The position numbers and the translations under genes were made by a program. A stretch of 64,000 nt of DNA from Deinandra increscens subsp. villosa (lineage: Eukaryota > Streptophyta > Magnoliopsida > Asterales > Asteraceae): positions 65,400,278-65,464,277 of the forward strand of contig JBCNJP010000003.1 of assembly GCA_039602395.1 (NCBI GenBank), given 5' to 3'. Under the pieces are notes generated by a model. The model searched no databases. It was not told the origin of the DNA and saw only the letters and a program-made list of their open reading frames with translations. Below are positions 55,201 through 64,000 of the stretch, one piece after another; the stretch's first letter is position 1; the number at the start of each line of letters is the position of its first letter.

Positions 55201-56710
55201 GTACGAAAAGCCTCGACGTGTACGAGCGCTGCAACTTACCATTCACACGGGATTGCCGGATCGGATCCGCGATGCCCAACGAGAAGCCCTAAGAGAAGAA
55301 AATTTCGCAGCTGAAGCACTGCGTGGTGTAGATGGAAATTCTGAAATTAAGTCCGATGGACTCAGATATTACAATGACAGAATTTGGGTTCCTTTACTTG
55401 GAAATCTCCGTGAGCTCGTGATGGACGAGGCTCACAAATCAAGGTATTCGGTGCACCCTGGATCGGATAAAATGTACCAAGATTTGAAGAACTTATATTG
55501 GTGGCCGAATATGAAAGCCGACATTGCGCGATATGTGGCTAAGTGTTTAACATGCTCAAGAGTTAAGATCGAGTACCAAAAGCCTTCTGGATTATTACAG
55601 CAACCAAAGATCCCAGAATGGAAATGGGAGGATATCTCCATGGATTTCGTAACGGGATTACCACATCGATCGAATCGACCAGATGCGATTTGGGTTATCA
55701 TTGATCGACTAACCAAATCTGCACACTTTATCCCAATGAAGGAAAGCGATAATATGGATAAGTTAACTAAGCTGTACATTGACCGAATTGTGGCACGGCA
55801 TGGAGTGCCTAAGACCATTATCTCCGACAGAGATCCTCGATTTACTTCCCGGCTGTGGCAATCTATGCAAGAAGCACTGGGAACCAGACTGGATATGAGT
55901 ACAGCTTATCACCCGCAGACCGATGGTCAGACGGAACGAACTATTCAGACATTGGAAGACATGCTCCGAGCTTGCGTTCTCGACTTCGGTAAAGACTGGG
56001 AGGCTCACCTTCCGTTGGTGGAGTTCTCCTACAACAACAGTTATCATTCGAGCATTGGTGCAGCACCTTTTGAAGCTCTTTATGGCAGAAAATGTAGATC
56101 GCCCGTGTGTTGGGCCGAAACGGGTGAGAAAGGACTCACCGGACCAGAAATCATTCATGATACAACGGAACGAATTATTCAAATAAGGAAACGGATAGCC
56201 GCAGCACGTGACAGACAAAAGAGCTATGCCGACAAACGCCGTAAGCCTTTGAAGTTCGAGGTAGGCGACAAGGTGCTATTGAAGGTATCCCCCTGGAAAG
56301 GAGTGATACGCTTCGGAAAGCGTGGAAAGCTGAATCCTCGCTACATCGGTCCATTTGAAATCATCGGGGAAGTAGGCCCGGTGGCCTACCGATTAAAACT
56401 CCCTGCTGAACTCGATGGAGTTCACAACGTGTTTCACGTCTCGAATTTGAAGAAATGTCTGGCTGAAGACACTGAAATAATTCCTTTGGAGGAATTGGAA
56501 ATTGATGAACATCTGAGATTTATTGAGCAACCGGTAGAAATCATGGGACGCGAGGAGAAAGCCCTCAAACGTAGCAAGATTCCGATCGTCAAGGTTCGAT
56601 GGAACTCAAAGCGTGGACCTGAATATACTTGGGAACGAGAGGATCAAATGAAGAAAAAGTATCCTCACTTGTTCAAGCAAACGTCCACAGAAACTCAAGG
56701 TATGATTTAA
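52211..56710 (+). CDS. Chromovirus Gag-Pol polyprotein
   Basis: 1499 aa from ATG 52211; the frame is open upstream to the candidate splice acceptor at 52179. Approximate order: capsid-like gag domain (1-190), a Gly/Asn-rich tract with three zinc-binding motifs (about 244, 261-274 and CFECGAQGHIKRDC at 319-332), retropepsin with LFDSGAERSFI (about 401-411), RT (CIDYRELNK ... FIDDILIYSKT), RNase H (YCDASIQGLG), integrase zinc region, integrase core (DISMDFVTG, ISDRDPRF, TDGQTERTIQ), C-terminal GPFEIIG domain and a chromodomain-like tail (KVRWNSKRGPEYTWE, KYPHLF). All catalytic signatures are present with no stop, so it is probably functional. It would be made as one polyprotein in the cytoplasm and cut by its own protease. 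Confidence 0.95.
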   Translation: MDCKPMTFSGEEGAVGLLRWIEKSEKVFSMCNCPAESKVKFATGTFEGAALSWWNAEIQMIGLDAANNMEWEAFKELIMEEYCPRDQVKKLEGEFLNLKMIGSEIEQYTARYHEYEVLCPTMVDAEFKRIERYLEGLAPQIKGLVTASNPATVQQAIRLAHKLTDQEVEKGTLPAKATEKTALSGKRKADDEAPENSMNNQSVGNSTGRSYSYQSQSKRSGNNSGNNRQGGSGQSNYKGNLPMCNKCGKHHAGICRRNLSCERCGKKSHEAKDCWTILPEQQNRLRQNNNNNNHGNNNSGNNRNGQGNNQNNNGGARGCFECGAQGHIKRDCPQLRRQGNGNQGNNGGNGNVGGNGNGNGNNGNGGNGRGRAFVMGQGEARNDANVINGKFILNGFFATVLFDSGAERSFISTKFAKLINAKPIALDARYVVELANGKLHDTTQIVKDCKLELAGHTLGIDLMPFPIGSFDVIVGMDWLSENRAEILCQEKVVRIPLKDGEVLTVQGEKGGTVTGIISFLKAQKCLRKGHFAILANVTDTTLPERRIDDYPIVRDFQDVFPEDLPGLPPFRQVEFGIDLAPGAAPIARAPYRLAVSELNELSAQLQELLDKGFIRPSSSPWGAPVLFVKKKDGTFRMCIDYRELNKVTIKNRYPLPRIDDLFDQLQGSSYFSKIDLRSGYHQLRVRDEDVPKTAFRTRYGHYEFLVMPFGLTNAPAVFMDLMNRVCKPYLDQFVIVFIDDILIYSKTKEEHERHLRLILELLRKEQLYAKFSKCDFWIREVQFLGHIVDQNGIHVDPAKVEAIKNWSTPRAPTEIRQFLGLAGYYRRFIKGFSQLAQPLTALTHKGVQYRWGEREEHAFQTLKDMLCSAPILALPDGVDDFVVYCDASIQGLGCVLMQRDKVIAYGSRQLKDTEKNYTTHDLELGAVVFALKIWRHYLYGTKCTIFTDHKSLQHIFEQKDLNMRQRRWVELLNDYDLAIKYHPGKANVVADALSRKEYEKPRRVRALQLTIHTGLPDRIRDAQREALREENFAAEALRGVDGNSEIKSDGLRYYNDRIWVPLLGNLRELVMDEAHKSRYSVHPGSDKMYQDLKNLYWWPNMKADIARYVAKCLTCSRVKIEYQKPSGLLQQPKIPEWKWEDISMDFVTGLPHRSNRPDAIWVIIDRLTKSAHFIPMKESDNMDKLTKLYIDRIVARHGVPKTIISDRDPRFTSRLWQSMQEALGTRLDMSTAYHPQTDGQTERTIQTLEDMLRACVLDFGKDWEAHLPLVEFSYNNSYHSSIGAAPFEALYGRKCRSPVCWAETGEKGLTGPEIIHDTTERIIQIRKRIAAARDRQKSYADKRRKPLKFEVGDKVLLKVSPWKGVIRFGKRGKLNPRYIGPFEIIGEVGPVAYRLKLPAELDGVHNVFHVSNLKKCLAEDTEIIPLEELEIDEHLRFIEQPVEIMGREEKALKRSKIPIVKVRWNSKRGPEYTWEREDQMKKKYPHLFKQTSTETQGMI

Positions 56711-56845
56711 TTTTGGGGACCAAAATTCCTTTAACAGGAGGAGGATGTGGCGACCCTAAAACTTTTGCTTTCTTTCCCCAGCAACGACAGCCGATGCTGC
56801 GAACGCTACAACACAAGAATAATTTTCGGGACGAAAATTCCAATT

Positions 56846-56858
56846 TACAAGGGGATGA
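56846..56858 (+). other. Polypurine tract of plus-strand chromovirus
   Basis: TACAAGGGGATGA abuts the 3' LTR. A further purine run, AACAGGAGGAGGATG, lies near 56733. Confidence 0.75.
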
Positions 56859-59473
56859 TGTGACACCCAAGAATTCCAAGGTTAACTTCCGTTAGACAAT
56901 CTCCGTTAGTTACGTTATAAGTGTTAACTTAGTAACTAATGCTTAACTAGGCCGAATACGTCCACGTCCTTTGGTTGATCACCGAACCCGTCCATATGTG
57001 TTATGTGTTCATTTATTTATTGTCATTACGTGCAATGTGATTTGAACGCATGATTTAATATTATTAATAGCATGACAAATTGTAAATTCTTGATTATGTG
57101 ACAAATTGTATGTTTTTGGTTGCCGGCGAAACTACCGAGCGAAACTACAGATTCGCCCGGTAGCTAGCCAAGCTGTTCGGATTACATGAGATCAGAGCCA
57201 GTTTCGCCTGGCCAGCGAAACTGCCAGCGAAACTAGGCCCTGATATATAATATCCTAATAAACCCTAGTTTCTCCCATTTGCCTCTTTTACACAAAACAC
57301 ACACACTCTCCATCTTTTCTCCTGGAAATCTGGTCAGCCGAGAATCACACCGAGCCATCGAGATCTCAGCCCCGAACCATCATCCATTGAGCTTGGAGAT
57401 CGAACCGTGAGTCCCAAAAACCATTTCTATGCCTTATTCTATGTGTTTTCTTAAAAAGCATGCTTAGATCTTCATAGAATCACTTGATCTTCTGATATGA
57501 TGCTTAGGGATGCTAGATCTATCATAAAGTCAGTAACTTTACGTGTGAAATCAAACCATAATGAAGATTTATGCTAGATTAGGTCATTTTAGGTTTAAAA
57601 TGCATTTTTGGTGGTTTGATGATAAAAATCCATGTTTAAGGTGTTAAACTTGCTTCTGTGATGTTGGTAAATGTCTATGTATGCTAGATAATGAATTACA
57701 TGAAGTATGGAAGCTGTTAGATTGATTTTAGGGCTGATTTATGTGTTTTTCGCGACCAGCGAAACTGTACTGTTCTCTGGGCGAAATTACTTGGCGAAAT
57801 TATGTATATCTTCATCCAGCGACACTATGGAGCGAAACTGTAGTGTCGCCGGGTAAACCAACCAGACCTGTCCGAACGAAACTACCGAGCGAAATTCCCT
57901 GAACGAAAGTTCAAACCAGTTTCGGGCGAAACTAGGCTAGCGAAACTGTGCCAACAGTTTCGAGCGAAACTAGCCTAGCGAAACTGTGTCCTCGGGTATT
58001 GCTTAGCGAAAGTGCTGCCCGTGCACACAGCGAAACTGCCTAGCGAATCTATACTAGCGAAACTGTGACCAGACCTAAACCCAAACTTGTGCAATTTACT
58101 TGAATGTTATGCCATAACTTACATGATTATGCTATGATGAAACATGTTTGATTTCTGTGTTATGTGAACCCTTGTTTATGATCAACCATCGGCGTCGTGT
58201 GTCGGTATGTCGTGTCGTAGTTCCAACGTGCTATGTTATGGGCCATAGTGACGTTGAGTTAAAGATTAGACACCAAAACTAATACTTAAGACCTAAACGT
58301 GTTCTTAGGTCTTCGATAAGCAAACAATACTTGGATTACTTAGCAAGTGTAGCAGTGCAACCAAAGGTGAGTGTCACTAACCCATTTACCGTGAACCCGG
58401 TTGGGTCACACCAAATAACTTAATGGAAAACAATGCTGACAACCTTATGAGTGCTATGCACCTCTCTGATGAACTTGAAAACTTAGGAGTGCTTGGCACC
58501 CACTTGATGAACTTGAAGTGTTTTATGGGAGACACTTGTGAAATACTTAAATAACTATTTCTAAAACGAAACTGGAAATATTTTCGGGATTCATGAGAAC
58601 CCAAAGGAAAACCGTTTTAATATGGCTAGTGTAGGTTAAAGTCTAAACCACATGATATCACATGATTTCTAAGGATTGCCTTATAACTGAAAAAGTCCTC
58701 AACTAAATTGTACCATTAATTGTAAAGCGAGGGGATGTTGGGTAGATCTACTGGAGTTTGACAAACTCCGCCCCGTGGCACGGGGAGTGCACGGAGGTAC
58801 AATATCAGCCTATCTGACCGTGATCCCGAGAGGACACGGGGGAGGCAAATCCGCGATGACGTAGGTCCGCAAAACATGATGGCACTGCCACTACAATATG
58901 AGTCAGCTTTGGTACAAACTTCCTTAGTGCATGGAACAACGGATTAGCTACCCGCGATATCGGTTGAGCACTTTAACTATACAAAACTAGTTCATACCCG
59001 ATAACGTATGTTACGGACATTAATATTTCTAAACCACGTTACTATGATTTTCGACGTTACCGAGCCTTGCTTTTCACAAATAAATATTACATAAGTACAT
59101 GTTGGTACGATTATGATTATTGAGACCGGGCCACTGCGTGACAAGCCCACTGTGAACTCACCAACCGTTAGGTTGACACTTGCGTGGTTTAAACTTTTGC
59201 AGATCGCTGAGGAGTATCCGGAGCGGGTTGGCATGGCACACGAAGACTTTATTTTTGGTTAAACCTAATTGGGAATTTAAAACACTGATTTGTAAAGCAC
59301 GTGGTTAGTGCTAAGACGATATATTTCCGCTGCGTATTTTGAGACTTTATTTTATGAAATATATTTGGACTTACTCCGATTCGTTTAGTATTTGTAACTA
59401 ATGGTTGTGGTCCTGGTTTGCTCGCACCCCTTAACGGTATAAACTCCGTTAGTGGTTATTTGGGGGTGTGACA
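56859..59473 (+). repeat. 3' LTR of plus-strand chromovirus
   Basis: 2615 bp. Differences from the 5' LTR seen by eye: substitutions near 56868, 56914, 57184, 57805 and 59052, a one-base gain near 59120 and a one-base loss near 59324. Confidence 0.95.
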
Positions 59474-59496
59474 CTTATCATGGGATGCGGGTGTTA

Positions 59497-60235
59497 CACG
59501 ATGTTCTTGGATCAACAACCAATACACGAACTATGTTTCCAGCTCCTAAATTCGTGATCCCCTTCATCGGTGAGATATGAATTTACTCTAAACCCACTCT
59601 CGGTTTCAAATTGTGGAACTTGTTTTTACTCAAACGATAAACTCTAGGGAACTTTAGCTACTTAATAGACTCGGCTCTTGTTAACTCAATAGTCAATTCA
59701 CAAATTCGATTCTTGTCGTTTATTTCATGGATTGGACGCAAGTTACCCATTGATCGATTTATTGAATCTATGGAACTAACTTTTTTCATTCAATACGTGA
59801 TTTATGGGTTCATTTGGTGCTGATCAATTTGTGGTTTTGATTTGTGATACTCGATGTTTAATTTATTTTTAATTCGTGCAATTTAATTCATGTCATCGGA
59901 TTTATGTTATTCGAATCATGATGTTCGAAGTTAATCATAACATTCGATCAGTGATATTTATAGGGTCTAAACGAGCCAATTCGAGTCCAAGCTTGTCTAG
60001 GTTCTGTCAGGACCAGATTTGAGAATGTATCAAGATAATCTATGGCTGATTGCCATTGCAATCCTACCAAGATCTAGCAAAAATCATGATGTTCGAAGTT
60101 AATCATAACATTCGATCAGTGATATTTATAGGGTTACATCATTACCTATTTATACTATAGAGCTAGGTACAGAAAACAATGAAATTCAACATGACAAAAA
60201 GTATTCTACAACTTGGGTTGGCTGTATGCAGTGAA
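59497..60235. repeat. Non-coding flank with a 53-bp direct repeat
   Basis: No gene. An identical 53-bp string (from AATCATGATGTTCGAAG to TTTATAGGGT) occurs at 59914-59966 and 60082-60134, 168 bp apart. Confidence 0.7.
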
Positions 60236-60520
60236 CTTGTTCGTATAGAGAAATAGCTATCCGTTAGGCAAGTTGGTCTTCTAGAGCAAAATTGTCCGTA
60301 TAGCATTGACACTTGGTCGTCTGATCAACTTGGTCGTCTGACTTGTCCGTATAGGCAATTGACTTGGACGTATAGGCATAATTGACTTGGCCGTAAGGGA
60401 CTTGTCCATTTGGAGGACTTGATCATACGGTACAAGTTGTCCGTACGGTACAACTCAAATACACTAAACGGCCAAGTGAATTGGTTGTATGGTTAAAAAG
60501 AACTTGTCCGTATGGAATGT
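60236..60520 (+). repeat. Degenerate CTTGTCCGTA short repeats
   Basis: About a dozen variants of (A)CTTG(T/G)(C/A)CGTA(T/C)(A/G)GG at irregular 15-30 bp spacing, e.g. ACTTGTCCGTATAGGCAATT. Probably part of an LTR of an unrecognised element. Confidence 0.6.
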
Positions 60521-60898
60521 TTTCTACGATCAACTCCCCAAAAACACCAAAAGTGTTCTAAGTGTAGAAACCACAATGTCTTCAAGGAGACTTCACCAGA
60601 AATGCTCAACAGTGAAGTGTTTGAGTTGCCACCAATATATAAGTTCCAACAATTCCCCCTTTGGTGACAATACAAACATCTTGAAGCAGCACTATATGAG
60701 TTGACCCAGCAACCTCAACAAGAACCTCTAGAACCTCCTAGCAGTATTCTGATGTTAAGGATCAAGGCAGGTTATTTGAGTTACCCAGAGGTAGAACATG
60801 TCTTCTCTCTTGAATTTCTTCAAGTCTGAGTATTACCGCAACACGATCATCCTATCACGACCTCTTGTGATGTGGCTAATCCCTTTACCACCCATAAA

Positions 60899-61760
60899 CT
60901 AGTACCTCACCCCAACCATTGACTCAGTAGTCATCTTCCCGGCATTGATGCACTCCCAACACCACCATCTCAGGAATAACATGAAGTAGTTAGCATCAAC
61001 GACCTCATAAGGTTTCTGCCGAGTGGGTACCATCTCCAGATGCCCATAAAAGATCCATTTAAGATAACTCTTTGAAAGTAACCTCAACTCAATTGTAGCA
61101 AATAGCCTAATAGTCTCAGCATTCTCCCGTTTAATCACCAACTAATGAGTTAGTTTGCTGTAATACCAGTTTCTGATTGGATGAGTGGTCTGATTTCCAT
61201 GGATTTTCTTTTTCTTCACCTATGCACCAATATGCTGAAAGATACTTTTGTGAGGAGCAACTACACGCTTGTTCTCAAACCTTTTCTGTTCCTTCAATTC
61301 ATCCTCATTGGATTGGCATTGAATCTGCACAACACGAGCAACTATGATGTAATCTTGCACACATTTTTCTTTCGGATCATTCGTGTGATTGATAATAATA
61401 TCCAGCCAAGCAAGTTGCTTCAGTTCCCAAGAAAACATCTTTGAAAGATCATAAATGGTTGCAAAGAATTGTACGTAACCGTTCCTTCGTTTCATGATGA
61501 ATGCATTAAACTCTGGATCAAACTTCCAGCCCAATATTTTCATTACATCATTTATCTCTGGGTTGGCCAACATTTTCTTTAGATTCTTCGCAATAAACTG
61601 CAGAAGAGCTATCCTATTCGGCTTCATTTCTTTCCATTCGTCGAATAAATGTGGAGCATCCCTGTTCTGTGAGATTCAAACCGCGCCTTTTCTAGTTCTT
61701 CAATAGCTTTGAGCTTCGCTTTACTGTCTTCCTTCATGTATTGTATGACTAGCTTCTAAA
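60899..61760 (-). pseudogene. Unidentified protein fragment, broken
   Basis: The minus-strand frame 61220-61627 encodes 135 aa (MKPNRIALLQFIAKNLKKML..., KYLGWKF-like core, DPKEKCVQDYIIVARVVQIQ). After two in-frame stops (near 61220 and 61143) it continues in the same frame to 60899 (VIKRENAETIRLFATIELRLLSKSYLKWIF, then MLFLRWWCWECINAGKM). Upstream, after a frameshift near 61665, a charged helical stretch (KEDSKAKLKAIEELEKARFE) extends it to about 61750. The protein-like composition over 280 codons suggests a real former gene or TE ORF. I do not recognise the family and assign no function. Confidence 0.5.
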
Positions 61761-61771
61761 GGCCATATACG

Positions 61772-63708
61772 CATGTTGTACTTAGTTGTCATCTAGACCT
61801 AAAAAGGGTAATTAGAAGTGATGGTAAAACATGTTTGAAGTGTTTTAAGATCTTATGAGGTGGTATAAATGACCAAAAATGGTTCTGGAAGCAAAAAGGC
61901 AAAGCAAGGGAAATCAGCCTCAAATTTGGCTAAGTATGGAACTGGCCAAATTGGGCCTCAGCCCTGGAAATGTTGCTCCAAGCATATCGCTTGGAGCAAT
62001 ATTCTCAGTAGGCGATACGCTTGGCAGAACAAGCGTATCGCTTGTTAGAAAGTGTGTTCCAGGCAATAAGCTTGGGGAACCATCTCTAAAATTGTGTGTT
62101 TTTCTTCATTGGTTGATGTTTTAACTTATGTTATGGCATTGAAACTCACATGTGAAGTGGGTAATGTGCAGGTAAGGGAAAATCATGAACTGGGTGCAAT
62201 GCAAGCTTAAAGATGACCGATCATTCTCATTCAAGGAATCCCGGTGCAATATTTTGTTATTTAGCTAAGTTTCGTTGTATGAAGCATGTATTTTGAATTA
62301 CAAAACCTAAAATGATGATTTTGGTAAATGTTATGTAAACAAATTGTAGAATAATTTATGGGACCGAATTTCCATCATAACGGAACTTCAAGCTTTGCAA
62401 TTAAATGAATACGGTTCTTATAATTTAGCACTTTTATTACTTTTTTCCAAGAGTTTAGTAAGAGTCGTTTCTGCCTGTTCTAACTATTAAGTAAAATCTT
62501 GTAAAGATTTAATAAGTTTTAAACCACGAACCTACGTGGATAGACGATTCAGTTGGCTTGTAAGAGCCTGTATATTTGCTTTCAGAGTTGTAACATCATC
62601 GATGGCATGAACACCAGGTTGCTTGCTATTAGATGGTTAGCAACCTCTAGGAGGTTTCCAGTCATAGCTGGTAGCAGCTAGACTTTCAATCAAAGCACCA
62701 TAGTTTTATTTAGAATTTAACCCTCCGGATGAGGAATCAATGTGCATTCGGATTATATTCTTCAACCCGTTATTAAAATATTAAACTTAGAGCCACTCAT
62801 CCATATTATGATGAGGACATCTTCTAAGCAGCCCTTGTATCATTCCCAGGCTTCGGGTAAGCCTTCTCCTTCATCTTGTAAAAAGGTAGTGATAACGTTA
62901 TGAAGACGAGTGGTTTTTGATAATGGGAAGAACTTGACTAAAAAAATTTCAGCCAACTGGTTCCATGTGGTGATAGAACCTGCTGGTAGAGTTTTCAACC
63001 AGGTTTTGACATTACCAGCTAGTGTGAAAGGAAAGAGACGAAGTCGGATAGCATCGGCATTAACCCCTTCAAGTTTAAATGTATCACACATTTTAAGGAA
63101 TGCGTCAATATGTGAATGAGGACACTCATCAGCGAGACCATGGCATTGTGAAGCAGTTTGGCACATGCGGATCACTCCAGGCTTAATCTCGAATCGACCT
63201 TCGACGGCGGGTCAAGTGATGCTTGGTTAACCTTGATTCAATGTCGGCTTCACATAGTTCGCAATGATTCTCGGTGCTTGATCTCCCATCTTTCTTGACT
63301 TGTGAATCCTACTCTCAGGTTCTTGAAATGGTTGAATCAGAATAAGTTTTTTAGCACGAGTAGGAACAGAAGAATTAAAAAAAATTGGTTTTTGGTTTTT
63401 TTGAATTGTTTTAATTTTTCTAAAATGGTTAAAAAGAAATAGAAAAACAAAATAGATGAAAGTAAGAAGTTTGAAAAATCTAACCTATACAAACTATTAA
63501 GCTAGAGTTGACGACTTGTTTCTGACGAGATGGCGTCAAGAAGCCTTTGATGCGTGCGAGATGTATATCGAATTGCCTGCTAAAATGACCTTTAAATTTA
63601 TAACCTAAATAATCTTCTACGCATGCATATAGGAAAGCGGACCTATCGTACAATAGTATTTAAGAGAACTCAGGGTCGACCTAAGGAAGCAAATGGTGTA
63701 ATCATGAC
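61772..63708. mobile_element. Athila-like element fragment, copy 2 (no LINE insertions)
   Basis: Direct repeat of 5398-8119 without the two LINEs: the sites equivalent to 6128 and 7289 are uninterrupted near 62523 and 63510. It includes the CGCTTGG palindromes (61975-61997 with 9-bp arms, 62028-62046 with 8-bp arms) and the gag remnant. The alignment starts near TTAGTTGTCATCTAGACC and ends at GTGTAATCATG. Confidence 0.7.
62780..63175 (-). pseudogene. Athila-like Gag fragment, better-preserved copy
   Basis: 111 aa, minus strand: CQTASQCHGLADECPHSHIDAFLKM, LFPFTLAGNVKTWLKTLP, ITTWNQLAEIFLVKFFPLSKT. This is the central capsid region of Athila/Tat-like Gypsy gag. It has a stop at about 62840; beyond it the reading (RRCPHHNMDEWL-like) persists in another frame. 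No start-proximal or zinc-knuckle parts. Not functional. Confidence 0.7.
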
Positions 63709-64000
63709 TAACTTAAGAGAAATCATCAAGACTATGTCACAGTACTTAATGACTAAAACAACTTATGATTTTAGGAAGAAAACAATAATGAGAAAATAGA
63801 TATCATCTAAGACTGATCACTACCTAGCATTACCAAGACTTGACAACTGACTATCGCAACCAAATTGTCTTATGGATACATAATCGCTAAAGATTGAATC
63901 TTCAATTAAAAGCACAGCCACAACAAAGTATCCACTAATTCAATGACTTAGTTATAAGACACCAAATACATGATCTACGACCTAGGACCATAGATTAATC
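63709..64000. other. Unannotated end of window
   Basis: AT-rich sequence with no coding frame, repeat edge or RNA feature that I can support. Confidence 0.4.

Larger units (their letters stand above)
48807..59473 (+). mobile_element. Complete plus-strand chromovirus (Gypsy, Tekay/Del-like)
   Basis: 10,667 bp between the 5-bp TSDs CTTAT (48802-48806 and 59474-59478). Both LTRs are 2615 bp and nearly identical (seven differences seen by eye), which indicates recent insertion. It has a perfect tRNA-Met primer site, an uninterrupted gag-pol frame, a polypurine tract and TG...CA ends. It looks potentially autonomous. Lineage is inferred from the long LTR and the chromodomain-like C terminus. Confidence 0.95.

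Overview
This window is repeat-dense nuclear DNA of a flowering plant. The TE families (a chromovirus with 2.6-kb LTRs, gag-only LTR elements with tRNA-Met-type primer sites, Copia, LINE and hAT-like remains) suggest a eudicot, possibly Asteraceae. That is an inference from family resemblance only. No intact host protein-coding gene is visible. Nearly everything readable is transposable-element sequence at different stages of decay.

Layout. 1-4057: 3' part of a gag-only LTR retrotransposon (TR-GAG type, no pol) with a CCHC gag, two copies of an unusual triple-hairpin module, a polypurine tract and a 3' LTR. 4058-8119: LTR-like DNA rich in short perfect palindromes, then an Athila-like gag remnant carrying two LINE insertions with target-site duplications (TSDs). 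7514-20537: a head-to-tail array of six units with an exact 2170-bp period, each fusing LINE, Athila-like and Copia fragments. It runs into the Copia gag at 20538-21276. 21277-25598: old LTR-like and AT-rich DNA. 25599-26374: a hAT-like non-autonomous DNA transposon. 26640-28590: a decayed LINE. 29310-29400: a promoter-like TATA/CT-rich stretch.

30543-46700: an old minus-strand LTR (LTR A), broken by a solo LTR (31207-31556) and by a complete TR-GAG element (31976-44911, TSD CATAC). A minus-strand chromovirus (33655-41437, TSD AAAAG) sits inside the gag of that TR-GAG. 46755-59496: a decayed Gypsy integrase joined to a plus-strand LTR (LTR B), which is broken by a complete, young, plus-strand chromovirus (48807-59473, TSD CTTAT) with one long gag-pol frame. 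59497-64000: decayed repeats, an unidentified broken minus-strand reading frame, and a second copy of the Athila-like segment, which preserves the empty sites for both LINE insertions.

The most unusual signals are: (1) nine hairpins, three tandem in each of three places, whose outer stems differ in sequence but still pair, so they look like a conserved structured RNA in TR-GAG elements; (2) an apparent 81-nt phase-1 intron inside the chromovirus gag, present in both copies; (3) the 2170-bp chimeric tandem array; (4) a chromovirus insertion with intact TSDs but no 5' LTR; (5) dense GCGAAACT-type motif arrays in the chromovirus LTR. All coordinates and alignments come from reading by eye.
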